This document shows, one piece after another, positions 1 through 7,045 of a DNA stretch of 11,213 bases. Both the position numbers and the translations under genes were made by a program. Source of the stretch: Lentisphaeria bacterium (GTDB taxonomy: Bacteria; Verrucomicrobiota; Lentisphaeria; Victivallales; JAUVCU01); NCBI GenBank assembly GCA_030590715.1, contig JAUVCU010000023.1, positions 1 to 11,213 on the forward strand, given 5' to 3'. The number at the start of each line of letters is the position of its first letter. The first letter of the stretch is position 1. Under the pieces are notes generated by a model, which saw only the letters and a program-made list of their open reading frames with translations, had not been told where the DNA came from and ran no database searches.

Positions 1-128
1 TTTTGTAAAAAAGGTATAACTTACTTTATTTTTTGATTAACTACTGCTAAATTTTATTTTCTGAATGCCGATACTGAATTTAAAGGGATAGTTCAATAAT
101 ATAATTATTTAATAGATTTCTATAAGAT

Positions 129-401
129 ATGGCGACACCAATTGATAACAACAACCATGATAAAATTGCCTTTCAGATACGGGGTAATGCTTCATTTATG
201 TCGAACAAAGCGGGGTGGAAAAGCACGATGCCGTTCGACAAAGAGATGTCTTCTGCACTTAAGTCCCTAAGTGAAATGGATAATTCTGAGCTCCTCAGAG
301 AGAACGCTATTAAAAACGGCAAAGCCATAATTGATAACTGGCAGATGCCTCAAGACTCCCAGATCGATGAAATCCTCAGAAAAATGCAGAGTGATTTTTA
401 A
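129..401 (+). CDS. small hypothetical protein, 90 aa
   Basis: I do not recognise this protein with confidence. It is predicted soluble, with no signal peptide or membrane segment. The N-terminus is polar and Asn-rich (about residues 1-15), and the C-terminal half (about 38-90) is probably helical with many acidic and basic residues. The last 35 residues (an 'AIKNG' stretch followed by 'QIDEILRKM') faintly recall the C-terminus of anti-sigma factor FlgM (AI..G...I...L), but the spacing is wrong and no flagellar genes are nearby, so I do not assign it. A -10-like TATAAT lies at 100-105 without a convincing -35, and the Shine-Dalgarno is weak. It precedes nfi by 83 bp on the same strand and may share its transcript. 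No better coding frame covers this stretch, and codon use looks ordinary. Confidence 0.6.
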   Translation: MATPIDNNNHDKIAFQIRGNASFMSNKAGWKSTMPFDKEMSSALKSLSEMDNSELLRENAIKNGKAIIDNWQMPQDSQIDEILRKMQSDF

Positions 402-484
402 AAGTTGTGCTTCTTCCAAAAACACATTCCTTTCCCCCCTGAAACTTTGATTAATATAGAACTCTACGTAATCAGGCTGATTTA

Positions 485-1174
485 ATGATTGAGTTAAAGA
501 TAAATCACTCTTGGGATGTGTCATGTAGTAAGGCACGGCTGATTCAGGAATCGCTGCGGGGCTGTGTGGTTCTGCGGGATGGATTTGCCAATATCGAATA
601 TGTCGCTGGAGTCGATGTCGGCTTTGAATGCAATAATACCGTGACTCGTGCTGCTGTTGTTGTTTTGTCATATTCTACCCTCGAAGTTGTTGAGAGGGTA
701 TTATTCAAGTGTCCTACTACATTTCCTTACGTTCCCGGACTTTTGTCCTTCCGCGAGATTCCCGCAGTATTAGGCGCTATCCAAAAGCTGAGCATTATTC
801 CGGACATTCTTCTGTGTGACGGCCAGGGGATAGCTCATCCTAAACGGCTCGGGATTGCCGCTCACTTGGGGATCCTTCTAGATATTCCCACTATTGGCGT
901 GGCCAAAAGTAGGTTGATCGGTACATATGATGATGTCCCGGAGACCAAAGGATCGTATGTTCCTTTAATGGATCACGATGAGTGTATTGGTGTTGTATTG
1001 CGTAGCCGTGACAATGTGAAGCCGCTGTTCGTGTCTCCCGGTCACAAGATGAGTATTGAATCTGCAAGAGAAATTGTGATGAATTGTCTTACCAGATATC
1101 GTCTGCCGGAAACAACCCGCCAGGCACACCACCTGGCCTCTGAATGCAAAGGAATGAAAGAGCCTGAGTTGTAG
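485..1174 (+). CDS. nfi: endonuclease V (deoxyinosine 3'-endonuclease)
   Basis: Endonuclease V is a DNA repair enzyme that nicks the second phosphodiester bond 3' of deoxyinosine, the product of adenine deamination. All family blocks are present in order: AGVDVGF (41-47, catalytic D44), PYVPGLLSFREIP (81-93, wedge Tyr82 and catalytic E91), DGQGIAHPKRLG (112-123, D112), GVAKSRLIG (138-146, Lys141), LFVSPGHKMS (181-190) and RLPETTRQAHHLA (206-218, carrying the likely metal-site His). These match the D/E/D/H metal-binding set known from the Thermotoga and E. coli enzymes. The length of 229 aa is typical and nothing is missing. The start has no strong Shine-Dalgarno, but the N-terminus fits the family. 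The gene converges with the TIGR04073 gene 68 bp downstream. It stands alone as a housekeeping repair gene. Confidence 0.95.
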   Translation: MIELKINHSWDVSCSKARLIQESLRGCVVLRDGFANIEYVAGVDVGFECNNTVTRAAVVVLSYSTLEVVERVLFKCPTTFPYVPGLLSFREIPAVLGAIQKLSIIPDILLCDGQGIAHPKRLGIAAHLGILLDIPTIGVAKSRLIGTYDDVPETKGSYVPLMDHDECIGVVLRSRDNVKPLFVSPGHKMSIESAREIVMNCLTRYRLPETTRQAHHLASECKGMKEPEL

Positions 1175-1180
1175 GCCATC

Positions 1181-1219
1181 TGGTTTTATCCAGCGAGATA
1201 AACAGCTATGATAAAACCA
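1181..1219. repeat. inverted repeat between convergent genes
   Basis: A perfect 10-bp inverted repeat, TGGTTTTATC (1181-1190) and GATAAAACCA (1210-1219), with a 19-nt loop, sits just past the nfi stop and before the end of the convergent gene. It could act as a transcript 3'-end structure in both directions, but neither side is followed by a T-run, so it is not a classical intrinsic terminator. Confidence 0.4.
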
Positions 1220-1242
1220 TAACGATACTTCTGTATTTACTT

Positions 1243-1902
1243 TTATTCGGTTACGGCAGACCATGGCCAGAAGCCGTCAAATGCGTAGCCCGGGTTCTCT
1301 TCGGGATTTGGGACGATACAGGTGAATACGCTAGTAATACCATACCACTCACGGCTGAACCAGAACCATACTCCTTTTCCAAGGCCACCGACAATATCAC
1401 CTTCTCCGCTACCTTTGATCATTTGTGCTGGAACTTCTATCACACCTCCGAAAGTGTTTATCACACCGTAAACCAGCTTGCGTGCTATCGGTTTGCATCC
1501 CTGTGCAAAGTTCGGTTCGAACATACTGTGCTGAGTTCCCATTTCCCATGCATACTGTGAATCAAACGGTAAACCGATTCCATGATTGTGCGGAGGATTG
1601 GCTGTCCAGAAACCAAAGAGTTCCATTCCTCCCCATGCACCTCGAGCATACCAATGCCCGAATCCGCGGCAGACTCCCAATGCTGTCCCGGCGGTACGTG
1701 AGCCGAACTCACTGTCAAAATAATCACATCCGTTCTGGTACCCTTTTACTGTTTGAAGAGGTAGTTCAAAAACTCCCGTCAGTAAATTAACTCCGCCGCT
1801 GATTGCTTTTTGCCCCATGCCTTCTGCTATGTCGCTGTTTGATGCTTGTGTCGAATAGCCTGAAGCTGCAATTGAAACGGTTACTAATAACTTTCTAAAC
1901 AT
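1243..1902 (-). CDS. exosortase-associated protein, TIGR04073 family (secreted, two repeats)
   Basis: A 219-aa exported protein. Residues 1-20 form a signal peptide (MFRKLL, a hydrophobic core, then a likely cut after STQA). The mature part consists of two related modules, about 32-105 and 140-208. Each has the pattern 'G..N...G..E.P.Q..KG...G......G...G......R...G......F....P', rich in Gly and aromatic residues. This doubled pattern is what I know from the TIGR04073 family, whose genes co-occur with exosortase/PEP-CTERM systems in PVC and other Gram-negative bacteria; the molecular function is unknown. A conserved proline-rich stretch (PNPEENPGYAFD) ends module 2. Cys59, Cys78, Cys136 and Cys195 could form disulfides in the periplasm. 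A partial Shine-Dalgarno (GGGGA) lies 8 nt before the ATG. No exosortase gene is visible here, so the family call rests on motif recognition. Confidence 0.75.
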   Translation of the reverse strand: MFRKLLVTVSIAASGYSTQASNSDIAEGMGQKAISGGVNLLTGVFELPLQTVKGYQNGCDYFDSEFGSRTAGTALGVCRGFGHWYARGAWGGMELFGFWTANPPHNHGIGLPFDSQYAWEMGTQHSMFEPNFAQGCKPIARKLVYGVINTFGGVIEVPAQMIKGSGEGDIVGGLGKGVWFWFSREWYGITSVFTCIVPNPEENPGYAFDGFWPWSAVTE

Positions 1903-1921
1903 CTACTTAATCCCCATATTT

Positions 1922-1936
1922 ACATTCTCTGAATGT
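1922..1936. promoter_or_regulatory. 15-bp inverted repeat upstream of TIGR04073 gene
   Basis: ACATTC-TCT-GAATGT is a perfect 6-3-6 dyad starting 20 bp upstream of the start codon at 1902, just before the ribosome binding site. It may be an operator or a leader hairpin. No regulator can be named. Confidence 0.3.
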
Positions 1937-2066
1937 TGTTTAAGTAAATGATAATTCAATAACTGATTTTCAATTAAAGGCATGTGACTGGGGATTAATT
2001 AATGAAGTGATGGGAAGTAGAGGATTTAATGATGATAGTGGGATAAAGCTTAGATCTTTGAGATAA

Positions 2067-2093
2067 GCATTGCCGCAGCTGCTACAGCAATGC
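2067..2093 (-). other. stem-loop downstream of membrane protein gene
   Basis: GCATTGC (2067-2073) pairs perfectly with GCAATGC (2087-2093) around a 13-nt loop, 17 bp past the stop codon of the minus-strand membrane protein gene. It may shape the transcript 3' end. There is no proper T-run after it, so terminator function is uncertain. Confidence 0.3.
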
Positions 2094-2109
2094 CGTGAAT
2101 ATATCTCTA

Positions 2110-2490
2110 TTATGCGTGAAGGATCATGTCGCAGATTACCGCGACAATACTCAGTACAAAAATTGCCATGTAGTTGTAGTTCTCTTTACTTTTATCCAGA
2201 GATTTGAGGATGTATTTCAAGCTGTCTTTATCTTCGCGATCGAGCTCTTTATCTCTTATAACTTTTTCAAAAAGTCCATTGTAGTGGAGAGCAAAGCGCC
2301 TTCTTCTGCTTATGTGGCTTCTGTAGCCGAAGAAAAGGATGTAGCCGAAGACAGAGCAGTACCAGACCGGTCTGAAAAGTTCGGGATTTAAACTGGCAAA
2401 AAATATGAGGCTCCTAAATCCTATTGCCGATACAATACCGATTAAAAAGAACATCACGACAATCCATTTAGGGTATGCTTTCGGGCTCAT
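2110..2490 (-). CDS. small three-helix membrane protein, conserved hypothetical
   Basis: A 126-aa inner-membrane protein of unknown function. Two hydrophobic helices lie near the N-terminus (about residues 9-31 and 38-55). A charged cytoplasmic-type loop follows, beginning with a run of Arg (SRRRRFA) and continuing as Lys/Glu/Asp-rich helix to about residue 104. A last helix spans about 107-123. The reading frame extends upstream to a TTG at 2502, but GGAGG on the minus strand sits 5 nt before the ATG at 2490, so translation should begin at that ATG (MSPKAYPK). The N-terminal pattern, Pro-Lys-Trp before the first helix and Pro-Val-Trp before the second, reminds me of small conserved proteins seen in various Gram-negative genomes, but I cannot name a family. 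It appears monocistronic and is divergent from the DUF748 gene. Confidence 0.8.
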   Translation of the reverse strand: MSPKAYPKWIVVMFFLIGIVSAIGFRSLIFFASLNPELFRPVWYCSVFGYILFFGYRSHISRRRRFALHYNGLFEKVIRDKELDREDKDSLKYILKSLDKSKENYNYMAIFVLSIVAVICDMILHA

Positions 2491-2729
2491 TTTATCCTCC
2501 AAAATGATAAATTAAAAAAATGTTATGCCTCTCTAATAACGTTTACCAGATATAAGACTGCTGATTCAACGAGCAACCTTCATGCCATCGACTTTGTCGT
2601 GTTAGCGAAATCTATCATATGTGACAGTCATATTCTTGGTTAGCGTTAGTCTTTTATTATAAGTGTATCACGTGTTTTTCTGCTTGAGACTTGTCTGGAG
2701 CCGATGAATTCAAAAAAAAATCGCATTAT

Positions 2730-2756
2730 TTTAGTGTTTTTATAAAAGGCACTAAA
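2730..2756. repeat. nested inverted repeat
   Basis: TTTAGTG (2730-2736) and CACTAAA (2750-2756) form a 7-bp dyad that encloses a second palindrome, TTTTATAAAA (2738-2747). Together with the dyad four bases further on, it could be a protein-binding or leader structure of the DUF748 promoter region. The inner part also contains a -10-like TATAAA. Confidence 0.35.
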
Positions 2757-2759
2757 GTA

Positions 2760-2775
2760 CGACTCATTTGAGTCG
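2760..2775. promoter_or_regulatory. 16-bp perfect palindrome, candidate operator
   Basis: CGACTCA-TT-TGAGTCG is a perfect 7-2-7 dyad. It lies about 50 bp upstream of the best promoter candidate of the DUF748 gene, a place where a dimeric regulator could bind. No regulator gene is adjacent. Confidence 0.4.
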
Positions 2776-2822
2776 ATGTCTCTTTCATTTTTTTGCCTAA
2801 ATGACATCTTATTTGTGGTGTT

Positions 2823-2851
2823 TTGCTAATAAAGTTACAATTTTGTTAAAT
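2823..2851 (+). promoter_or_regulatory. candidate promoter of DUF748 gene
   Basis: TTGCTA (2823-2828) and TTAAAT (2846-2851) are separated by exactly 17 bp, and each matches four of six consensus sigma-70 positions. The implied leader is roughly 85 nt. The Shine-Dalgarno of the gene is AGGTGG (2931-2936), 6 nt before the ATG at 2943. Confidence 0.35.
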
Positions 2852-2942
2852 AAAAGAATAGGCTGGAGAGGTTAATTATCGCATAATTTACTAAATGACT
2901 ATCAGCAGTGGTTTACTATAAAACAAGAAAAGGTGGTTAAAT

Positions 2943-5900
2943 ATGAAAAGCAAGTACAGTTTAATACACAAAGTTGCAACCTGTGGCGTTCTAGCTTTCG
3001 CTTGTTATATCGTTTTGGGTTATCTCATCGTACCTCTTGTTATCACAAAAGTAGTTCCTGATCTTGTATCGGAGAAAATAAACGGATCACTAACGATCGG
3101 TCACGCAAAATTTAACCCTTTCAATTTCTTCTTTACTATGGAAGACGTGGATTTAAAAGACAGTACAGGTGAATCTGTTGTCAGGCTTGATAAGCTTCGC
3201 ATAAATTACGATGCCTATACTTTGTTTATGGGGCGGATTACTTTTAGGGAGTTAATTCTTACCGGTCCGTATGTGAAGGCTTCACTTAATAAAGAGGGAG
3301 TTTTGAACCTGCAGACGTTGGCCAAAGCTTCGGAGGCTATAGTCGAGGATGAAGTTGTCGAGGAGCCTGAGGATGCAAATAAGCTTTTTACTCTTCCTCC
3401 CCTAGATGTTCTAGTGTTAAGAGTGCAGAAAGGGGCGATAAAGTTTGAGGACAATGCGAATGCGGAACATTTCACGCGTGAAATTAAGAACCTGAGTTTC
3501 GAAATCACAAACTTCAGTACAGATCCGATAGCAAAGAACGAACCGAGTTTTTACTGCGTGACAGAGAATGGAACCGAATTGAGTTGGAAGGGAACCCTTC
3601 TGTTTAATCCCCTCAGCTCTACAGGGACGGTCAAACTGTCAAATTTTCAGCCTGGAACCTATTCCGCGTATTATCAGAGCCTCTTCAACGCACGGCTTGA
3701 GTCGTGCTCTATTGGAACTGAATTAAAGTACAGGTTTATGCCGGCTGCAGAAGTCCCTGAAATGAGGATACATGATTCTTCTGTTTCTTTGGACAAAATT
3801 GTCCTGACTGCGCCAACCGAGAAGCAACCTTTTAAATCTCTGGATAAAATCGGCTTTGACGGGATCAATTTGGATTTCATTGCTGGGACCGCACTTATAG
3901 AACATATCTTTTTAGATGGCGGATCCATGCATGTGATAAGAAGCAAAGATAACAGTCTGAATCTGACCGAACATTTTGCTAGTAGACAGACTGCACAGAA
4001 AGAGGACGAACAGGTTGAGGTGCCGAAAACCGAAACTGCGCCCTCAGAAGTTATCCCTAAGCCGCTGAAGAGGCCGCGTGATATTATTGGAGCAATAGAG
4101 TCCACCTTGAATTGGATTGAAATGCTCCCCCACCTTGACTGGCAGGCTGAGATTGGGAAATTTTCGATTCAAAACCAAACTATTGAATGGGTCGATAATT
4201 CCCTAACGACGCCAATGTCTGTTACCGTAAAGTCTTTTGATTTTGAGCTTGAAAATATCTCTAATAAAAAGGATTCAGTTTCTAACCTTTTAGCAAGTCT
4301 CGAGGTGGAAGAAGGAGGCAGAATTGATCTTTCCGGTTCCGTAAAAGCAACTCCTGGTGCATATGATTTGAAGTTTAAAGTTGACCAGCTTAACATTGCA
4401 GCGGCAAGTCCATATCTTGAAGACGCTAATATGCAAGTCGAGAGTGGTTTGTTCAGTCTTAAGGGCACGGCAAAGGCTGTGTTTGATGAGGAAACAGGTA
4501 AGCCGGAGGTTGACGTGACTGCTGATGCTAGTTTAGCCGGGGTCAGTTTTGCTCTTAATAATCTGCGCGTCAAGAGTGGCATGTTTAACCTTAAGAGTAA
4601 GGTAAAAACGGTGCTTAATAAAGATGCCGGTACATGTGACGCGGATCTGGCTGCTGATGTGAGTTGGTCCGAAGCCAGTGTCTTTCATAATAATCTGCTG
4701 GTTGAGAGTGACCTTCTTAACCTTACAAGCACGGCAAAAGCGAGGCTTAGTGAGGATACAAGTAAGCTGGACTTGGATGTCGTAGGGGACCTCAGTTTGT
4801 CTGAAGTCGATTTATCTTATGTCGCTGATGACGTAAAGGACCGTTTTTTTGGTTGGGAAGATCTATTGGTTAAAGGAATAAGTTTTTCGTTAGAACCGAT
4901 GTCTGTAAGTGTTGATGAAATAGCCCTGAGTCAGCCGAGATCAATTGTAAAGCTTGAAAAAGACGGGACTCTTTCCCTGATGAAACTTGTACCTGAGAAA
5001 AGTGAAGAAAAAGATCTTGAAGCTGTTGCCGATGACAAAAAGGTAGATGAAGAGCAGGCTGAAACTATAAAAGTGGAAGTCGGAAAGATATCGATTAAAG
5101 GCGGTGAAGTTTCCTTTGCTGATGAGTCGATCGACCCGGCGTATACTACTGCCTTTTCTGAAATTAATCTGGACCTGGCAGGTATTTCATCACTTATGGA
5201 TAAAAAGCTTACTATCGATTTTAGTGCAAAAGGTAGGGACGGCGCGATTTTAAATGCCACTTCGGAGTTAGACAACTTAGCTGGAAGTCCGGATATCAAT
5301 GCCAAAATCACCACTAGCTTCCTGAGCTTGTCGCAATTTTCCCCGTACACAAAAATATTTATAGGTTACCCTTTATCAAAAGGGAAATTGAATGTGGTGC
5401 AGGAATACAAAGTGGTGAGTAATAAACTGGATGGGAAAATCGATATACTGGTGGACAATATTGAACTGGGGGATTTTGAAGATGGAGAGAAGGTGGTAAA
5501 TCTTCCTCTCAAGCTTGGCTTAGCATTATTAAAAGATAGAGAAGGCAAAATCGGGCTGCCGGATCTAGAACTCCACGGACAACTTGATGATCCCGAGTTT
5601 AGTATCGGTAAACTTATATGGTATACGGTATCAAACATCTTTATCAAAGCTGCATCTTCTCCTTTCACGTTCCTTGCCTCATCATTCGGATCAGATGAAG
5701 ATATCTCCGGGATAGACTTTGAGCCCGGGAAAAACGTATTTGTTGAAGATCATACCAGTAGGTTAGAGACGCTGGCAGAAATACTATCAGCACGGCCTAC
5801 GTTACTGTTGGAAATTCACCCGGCTGTTAATATTGAAATAGAAACTGCTGTTGTTCTTAATGAACTACTTTCAAAACGGCTTGATGAGTATAGAGAAGAG

Positions 5901-6281
5901 TTGCTAAGGCAAAATACTAGTTCGGGTTCGGAAGCATCAGTAAGTGTACAGGAAATGACTCGCAACGACCTGATCGCTTCGCTTTATATGAAGCTCTTTC
6001 CCAATGCCGGTAATACAAGAGAGGGCACACTAAATGAGGTTATCATTGAAGAGAGTGCAATTCCACTACAAATCGCAACAGAAGAGATGGTGCGAAAACT
6101 TTTGACATTGCAGTCTGTTCCTGATGGTTACTGGACGGAGTTGGCGGAAAGCAGGGGAAAGGCTATTCTTGCATTCATGAGTGAAAAAGAGAGTGTGTCT
6201 TCAGATAGATTTGAGGTTTCGATCAACGACCTTGATAATGTCGAGGCGCAAAGGGCAGGGGCGTATTTTGAATTGAAATAG
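2943..6281 (+). CDS. DUF748 / AsmA-like envelope protein with three tandem repeats
   Basis: A 1112-aa protein of the DUF748 branch of the AsmA-like superfamily. Relatives such as AsmA, TamB and YhdP are inner-membrane-anchored and reach across the periplasm as lipid-carrying beta grooves; such a role here is inference. Residues about 11-34 are a single N-terminal membrane anchor. The chorein-like start follows (NGSLTIGHAKFNPFNFF, about 47-63). Typical DUF748 elements come later: IGKFSIQNQTIEWVD (about 405-419), VEVGKISIKGGEVSFAD (about 711-727), NLPLKLGLALL...DDPEF (about 850-885) and KAASSPFTFLAS (about 902-913). The C-terminal 'FEPGK...LAEILSARPTLLLEIHP' (about 925-960) is the OmpA-like end block of the family. 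Residues 499-630 are three tandem copies of a 44-residue unit. A Glu/Lys/Pro-rich linker lies near 352-375. It is a single gene with an AGGTGG ribosome binding site. Confidence 0.9.
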   Translation: MKSKYSLIHKVATCGVLAFACYIVLGYLIVPLVITKVVPDLVSEKINGSLTIGHAKFNPFNFFFTMEDVDLKDSTGESVVRLDKLRINYDAYTLFMGRITFRELILTGPYVKASLNKEGVLNLQTLAKASEAIVEDEVVEEPEDANKLFTLPPLDVLVLRVQKGAIKFEDNANAEHFTREIKNLSFEITNFSTDPIAKNEPSFYCVTENGTELSWKGTLLFNPLSSTGTVKLSNFQPGTYSAYYQSLFNARLESCSIGTELKYRFMPAAEVPEMRIHDSSVSLDKIVLTAPTEKQPFKSLDKIGFDGINLDFIAGTALIEHIFLDGGSMHVIRSKDNSLNLTEHFASRQTAQKEDEQVEVPKTETAPSEVIPKPLKRPRDIIGAIESTLNWIEMLPHLDWQAEIGKFSIQNQTIEWVDNSLTTPMSVTVKSFDFELENISNKKDSVSNLLASLEVEEGGRIDLSGSVKATPGAYDLKFKVDQLNIAAASPYLEDANMQVESGLFSLKGTAKAVFDEETGKPEVDVTADASLAGVSFALNNLRVKSGMFNLKSKVKTVLNKDAGTCDADLAADVSWSEASVFHNNLLVESDLLNLTSTAKARLSEDTSKLDLDVVGDLSLSEVDLSYVADDVKDRFFGWEDLLVKGISFSLEPMSVSVDEIALSQPRSIVKLEKDGTLSLMKLVPEKSEEKDLEAVADDKKVDEEQAETIKVEVGKISIKGGEVSFADESIDPAYTTAFSEINLDLAGISSLMDKKLTIDFSAKGRDGAILNATSELDNLAGSPDINAKITTSFLSLSQFSPYTKIFIGYPLSKGKLNVVQEYKVVSNKLDGKIDILVDNIELGDFEDGEKVVNLPLKLGLALLKDREGKIGLPDLELHGQLDDPEFSIGKLIWYTVSNIFIKAASSPFTFLASSFGSDEDISGIDFEPGKNVFVEDHTSRLETLAEILSARPTLLLEIHPAVNIEIETAVVLNELLSKRLDEYREELLRQNTSSGSEASVSVQEMTRNDLIASLYMKLFPNAGNTREGTLNEVIIEESAIPLQIATEEMVRKLLTLQSVPDGYWTELAESRGKAILAFMSEKESVSSDRFEVSINDLDNVEAQRAGAYFELK
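4437..4832 (+). repeat. three tandem 132-bp coding repeats inside DUF748 gene
   Basis: Units begin at 4437, 4569 and 4701, exactly 132 bp (44 codons) apart. They start V(E/K)SGLFSLKG, VKSGMFNLKS and VESDLLNLTS, and each goes on to a (D/S)-rich turn and an Asp-Val/Leu-Ser strand; units 1 and 2 end NNLR and NNLL, while unit 3 diverges to VADD. The copies are well diverged at DNA level, so the expansion is old and has been kept in frame. The unit corresponds to the place where DUF748 proteins normally have one such beta element (after the 'PYL' motif). Confidence 0.85.
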
Positions 6282-6322
6282 TATACTGAAAACTATTTCT
6301 ATCAGTAATTAGTTTATAGTAA

Positions 6323-6351
6323 TTGCCTTAACTGTTTGTTTTGGTTATACT
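6323..6351 (+). promoter_or_regulatory. candidate promoter of lysine-rich gene 1
   Basis: TTGCCT (6323-6328, four of six -35 positions) and TATACT (6346-6351, five of six -10 positions) are separated by 17 bp. They would give a leader of about 110 nt that includes the hairpin at 6361-6407. Confidence 0.45.
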
Positions 6352-6360
6352 TATCTTAAT

Positions 6361-6407
6361 TCTCTCACTTTTCTCAGAATCTGTGTAAGATTCCGGATAA
6401 TGAGAGA
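6361..6407 (+). other. interrupted leader hairpin
   Basis: An outer 7-bp stem, TCTCTCA (6361-6367) with TGAGAGA (6401-6407), and an inner 5-bp stem, GAATC (6377-6381) with GATTC (6389-6393), form one hairpin with an internal loop. It has no T-run. It lies in the presumed 5' leader of the lysine-rich gene, or it may protect the 3' end of the DUF748 transcript. Confidence 0.35.
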
Positions 6408-6468
6408 GTATTAAAATTATATGAGCTCAACTTTCACGTTATTAACTAAACATTAGGGATCTTTAAAA

Positions 6469-6876
6469 ATGAAAAAACTATTCACAGCTCTTTTACTTAC
6501 AGCGGCAATTACAGCGAGCCAGGCAGATGCAAAGCAGAAGGAAAAAGGCAAAGGTCATGGAATGACCGAAGAGATGCGTGAAAAATTTTCTAATATGTCA
6601 GAGGAAGAGAAAGCTGCTTTCAAAAAGAAACACAAGAAAGTAAAGAAAGTAAAGAAAGTAAAGAAAGCCCATAAAATGTCTACAGAGATGAAAGAGAAAT
6701 GGGCAAACATGTCAGAAGAAGAGCGTAAAGAATTTAGAGCGAAGCATAAAGGACAGATGAAGGGAAAAGGCAAAGCTCATAAAATGTCTCCAGAGATGAA
6801 AGAGAAAATCGAGAACATGACTCCAGAAGAGCGTGAAGCGTTTAAGAAAGAACGCAAAGAAAAAATGAAGAAATAG
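6469..6876 (+). CDS. secreted lysine-rich Met/Glu-repeat protein, ended by an in-frame TAG
   Basis: A 135-aa exported protein of unknown function. Residues 1-21 are a clear signal peptide (MKKLFTALLLTAAITASQADA, cut before KQK). The mature chain is extremely basic and built from three related units starting at His30, His68 and His104. Each runs like 'HKMS.EMKEK..NMSEEER..F', followed by a Lys-rich linker. The pattern (Met-Ser/Thr-x-Glu at helix starts) suggests stacked short helices. It resembles periplasmic DUF3106-like or Spy/CpxP-like helical proteins in style, but I cannot assign a family. Linker 1 contains a 9-bp microsatellite (TAAAGAAAG three times, 6641-6667; KVK repeats). AGGGA lies 9 nt before the ATG. 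The TAG at 6874-6876 interrupts a frame that stays open to 7020 and ends in a tail conserved in the neighbouring paralogue. The gene is therefore broken, or read through. Confidence 0.8.
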   Translation: MKKLFTALLLTAAITASQADAKQKEKGKGHGMTEEMREKFSNMSEEEKAAFKKKHKKVKKVKKVKKAHKMSTEMKEKWANMSEEERKEFRAKHKGQMKGKGKAHKMSPEMKEKIENMTPEEREAFKKERKEKMKK

Positions 6877-7020
6877 GGTAAAGAGAAGAAAGAAAAAATG
6901 ATGAAAGAAGGCAAAGAGAAGAAAGAAAAAACTATGCAAGGCGAGAAAAAAGGCGACAAGTCAAAAGGAAAGAGCTGGTGGAAGTTCTGGGGATCTGACG
7001 AGGCCGAGACTGCAGAGTAG
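6877..7020 (+). pseudogene. in-frame 3' continuation of lysine-rich gene 1 behind the TAG
   Basis: The frame continues without interruption for 47 codons after the TAG, then ends at TAG 7018-7020. It encodes Lys/Glu/Gly/Met-rich sequence like the part before the stop, then KGKSWWKFWG and an acidic end (SDEAETAE). The paralogue at 7201-7746 ends in KRKSWWKFWG in its normal frame, so this tail was once, or still is, part of the product. The stop could come from AAG, GAG or CAG by one base change. I favour a recent nonsense mutation. Readthrough or a sequencing error are alternatives. Confidence 0.7.
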
Positions 7021-7045
7021 TTCATCTCTCTTTAAATAAGCTATC

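Larger units (their letters stand above)
2491..2942. other. gene-free intergenic region between divergent genes
   Basis: About 450 bp with no convincing reading frame on either strand. It must hold the promoters of the membrane protein gene (-) and the DUF748 gene (+). Visible elements are a 4-1-4 dyad TGACAGTCA near 2621, a nested inverted repeat at 2730-2756, a perfect dyad at 2760-2775 and a promoter-like pair at 2823-2851, each described separately where useful. I see no RNA gene or known riboswitch core. Confidence 0.6.

Noticed and set aside
129..401. FlgM-type anti-sigma factor
   Set aside because: The C-terminal resemblance is short, the spacing between the AI..G and the final helix does not fit, and there are no flagellar neighbours.
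1181..1219. Intrinsic terminator for nfi
   Set aside because: The 10-bp inverted repeat is real, but it is AT-rich, has a 19-nt loop and is not followed by a T-run on either strand.
2095..2391. Plus-strand reading frame of 98 codons opposite the membrane protein
   Set aside because: It is antisense to a gene with a good ribosome binding site and convincing membrane helices, and has no ribosome binding site of its own.
2491..2502. TTG start of the small membrane protein at 2502
   Set aside because: The TTG lies directly before and overlaps the GGAGG that serves the ATG at 2490. The downstream ATG with 5-nt spacing is far more likely.
3674..4105. Minus-strand frames inside the DUF748, nfi, fhs and tubulin-like genes
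   Set aside because: They overlap confidently identified genes, are Ser- or Phe-rich as expected for shadows, and show no domain or start signal.
6874..6876. Pyrrolysine at the in-frame TAG
   Set aside because: Nothing in the window supports a pyrrolysine system, and the family is not a methylamine methyltransferase. Mutation or readthrough is simpler.
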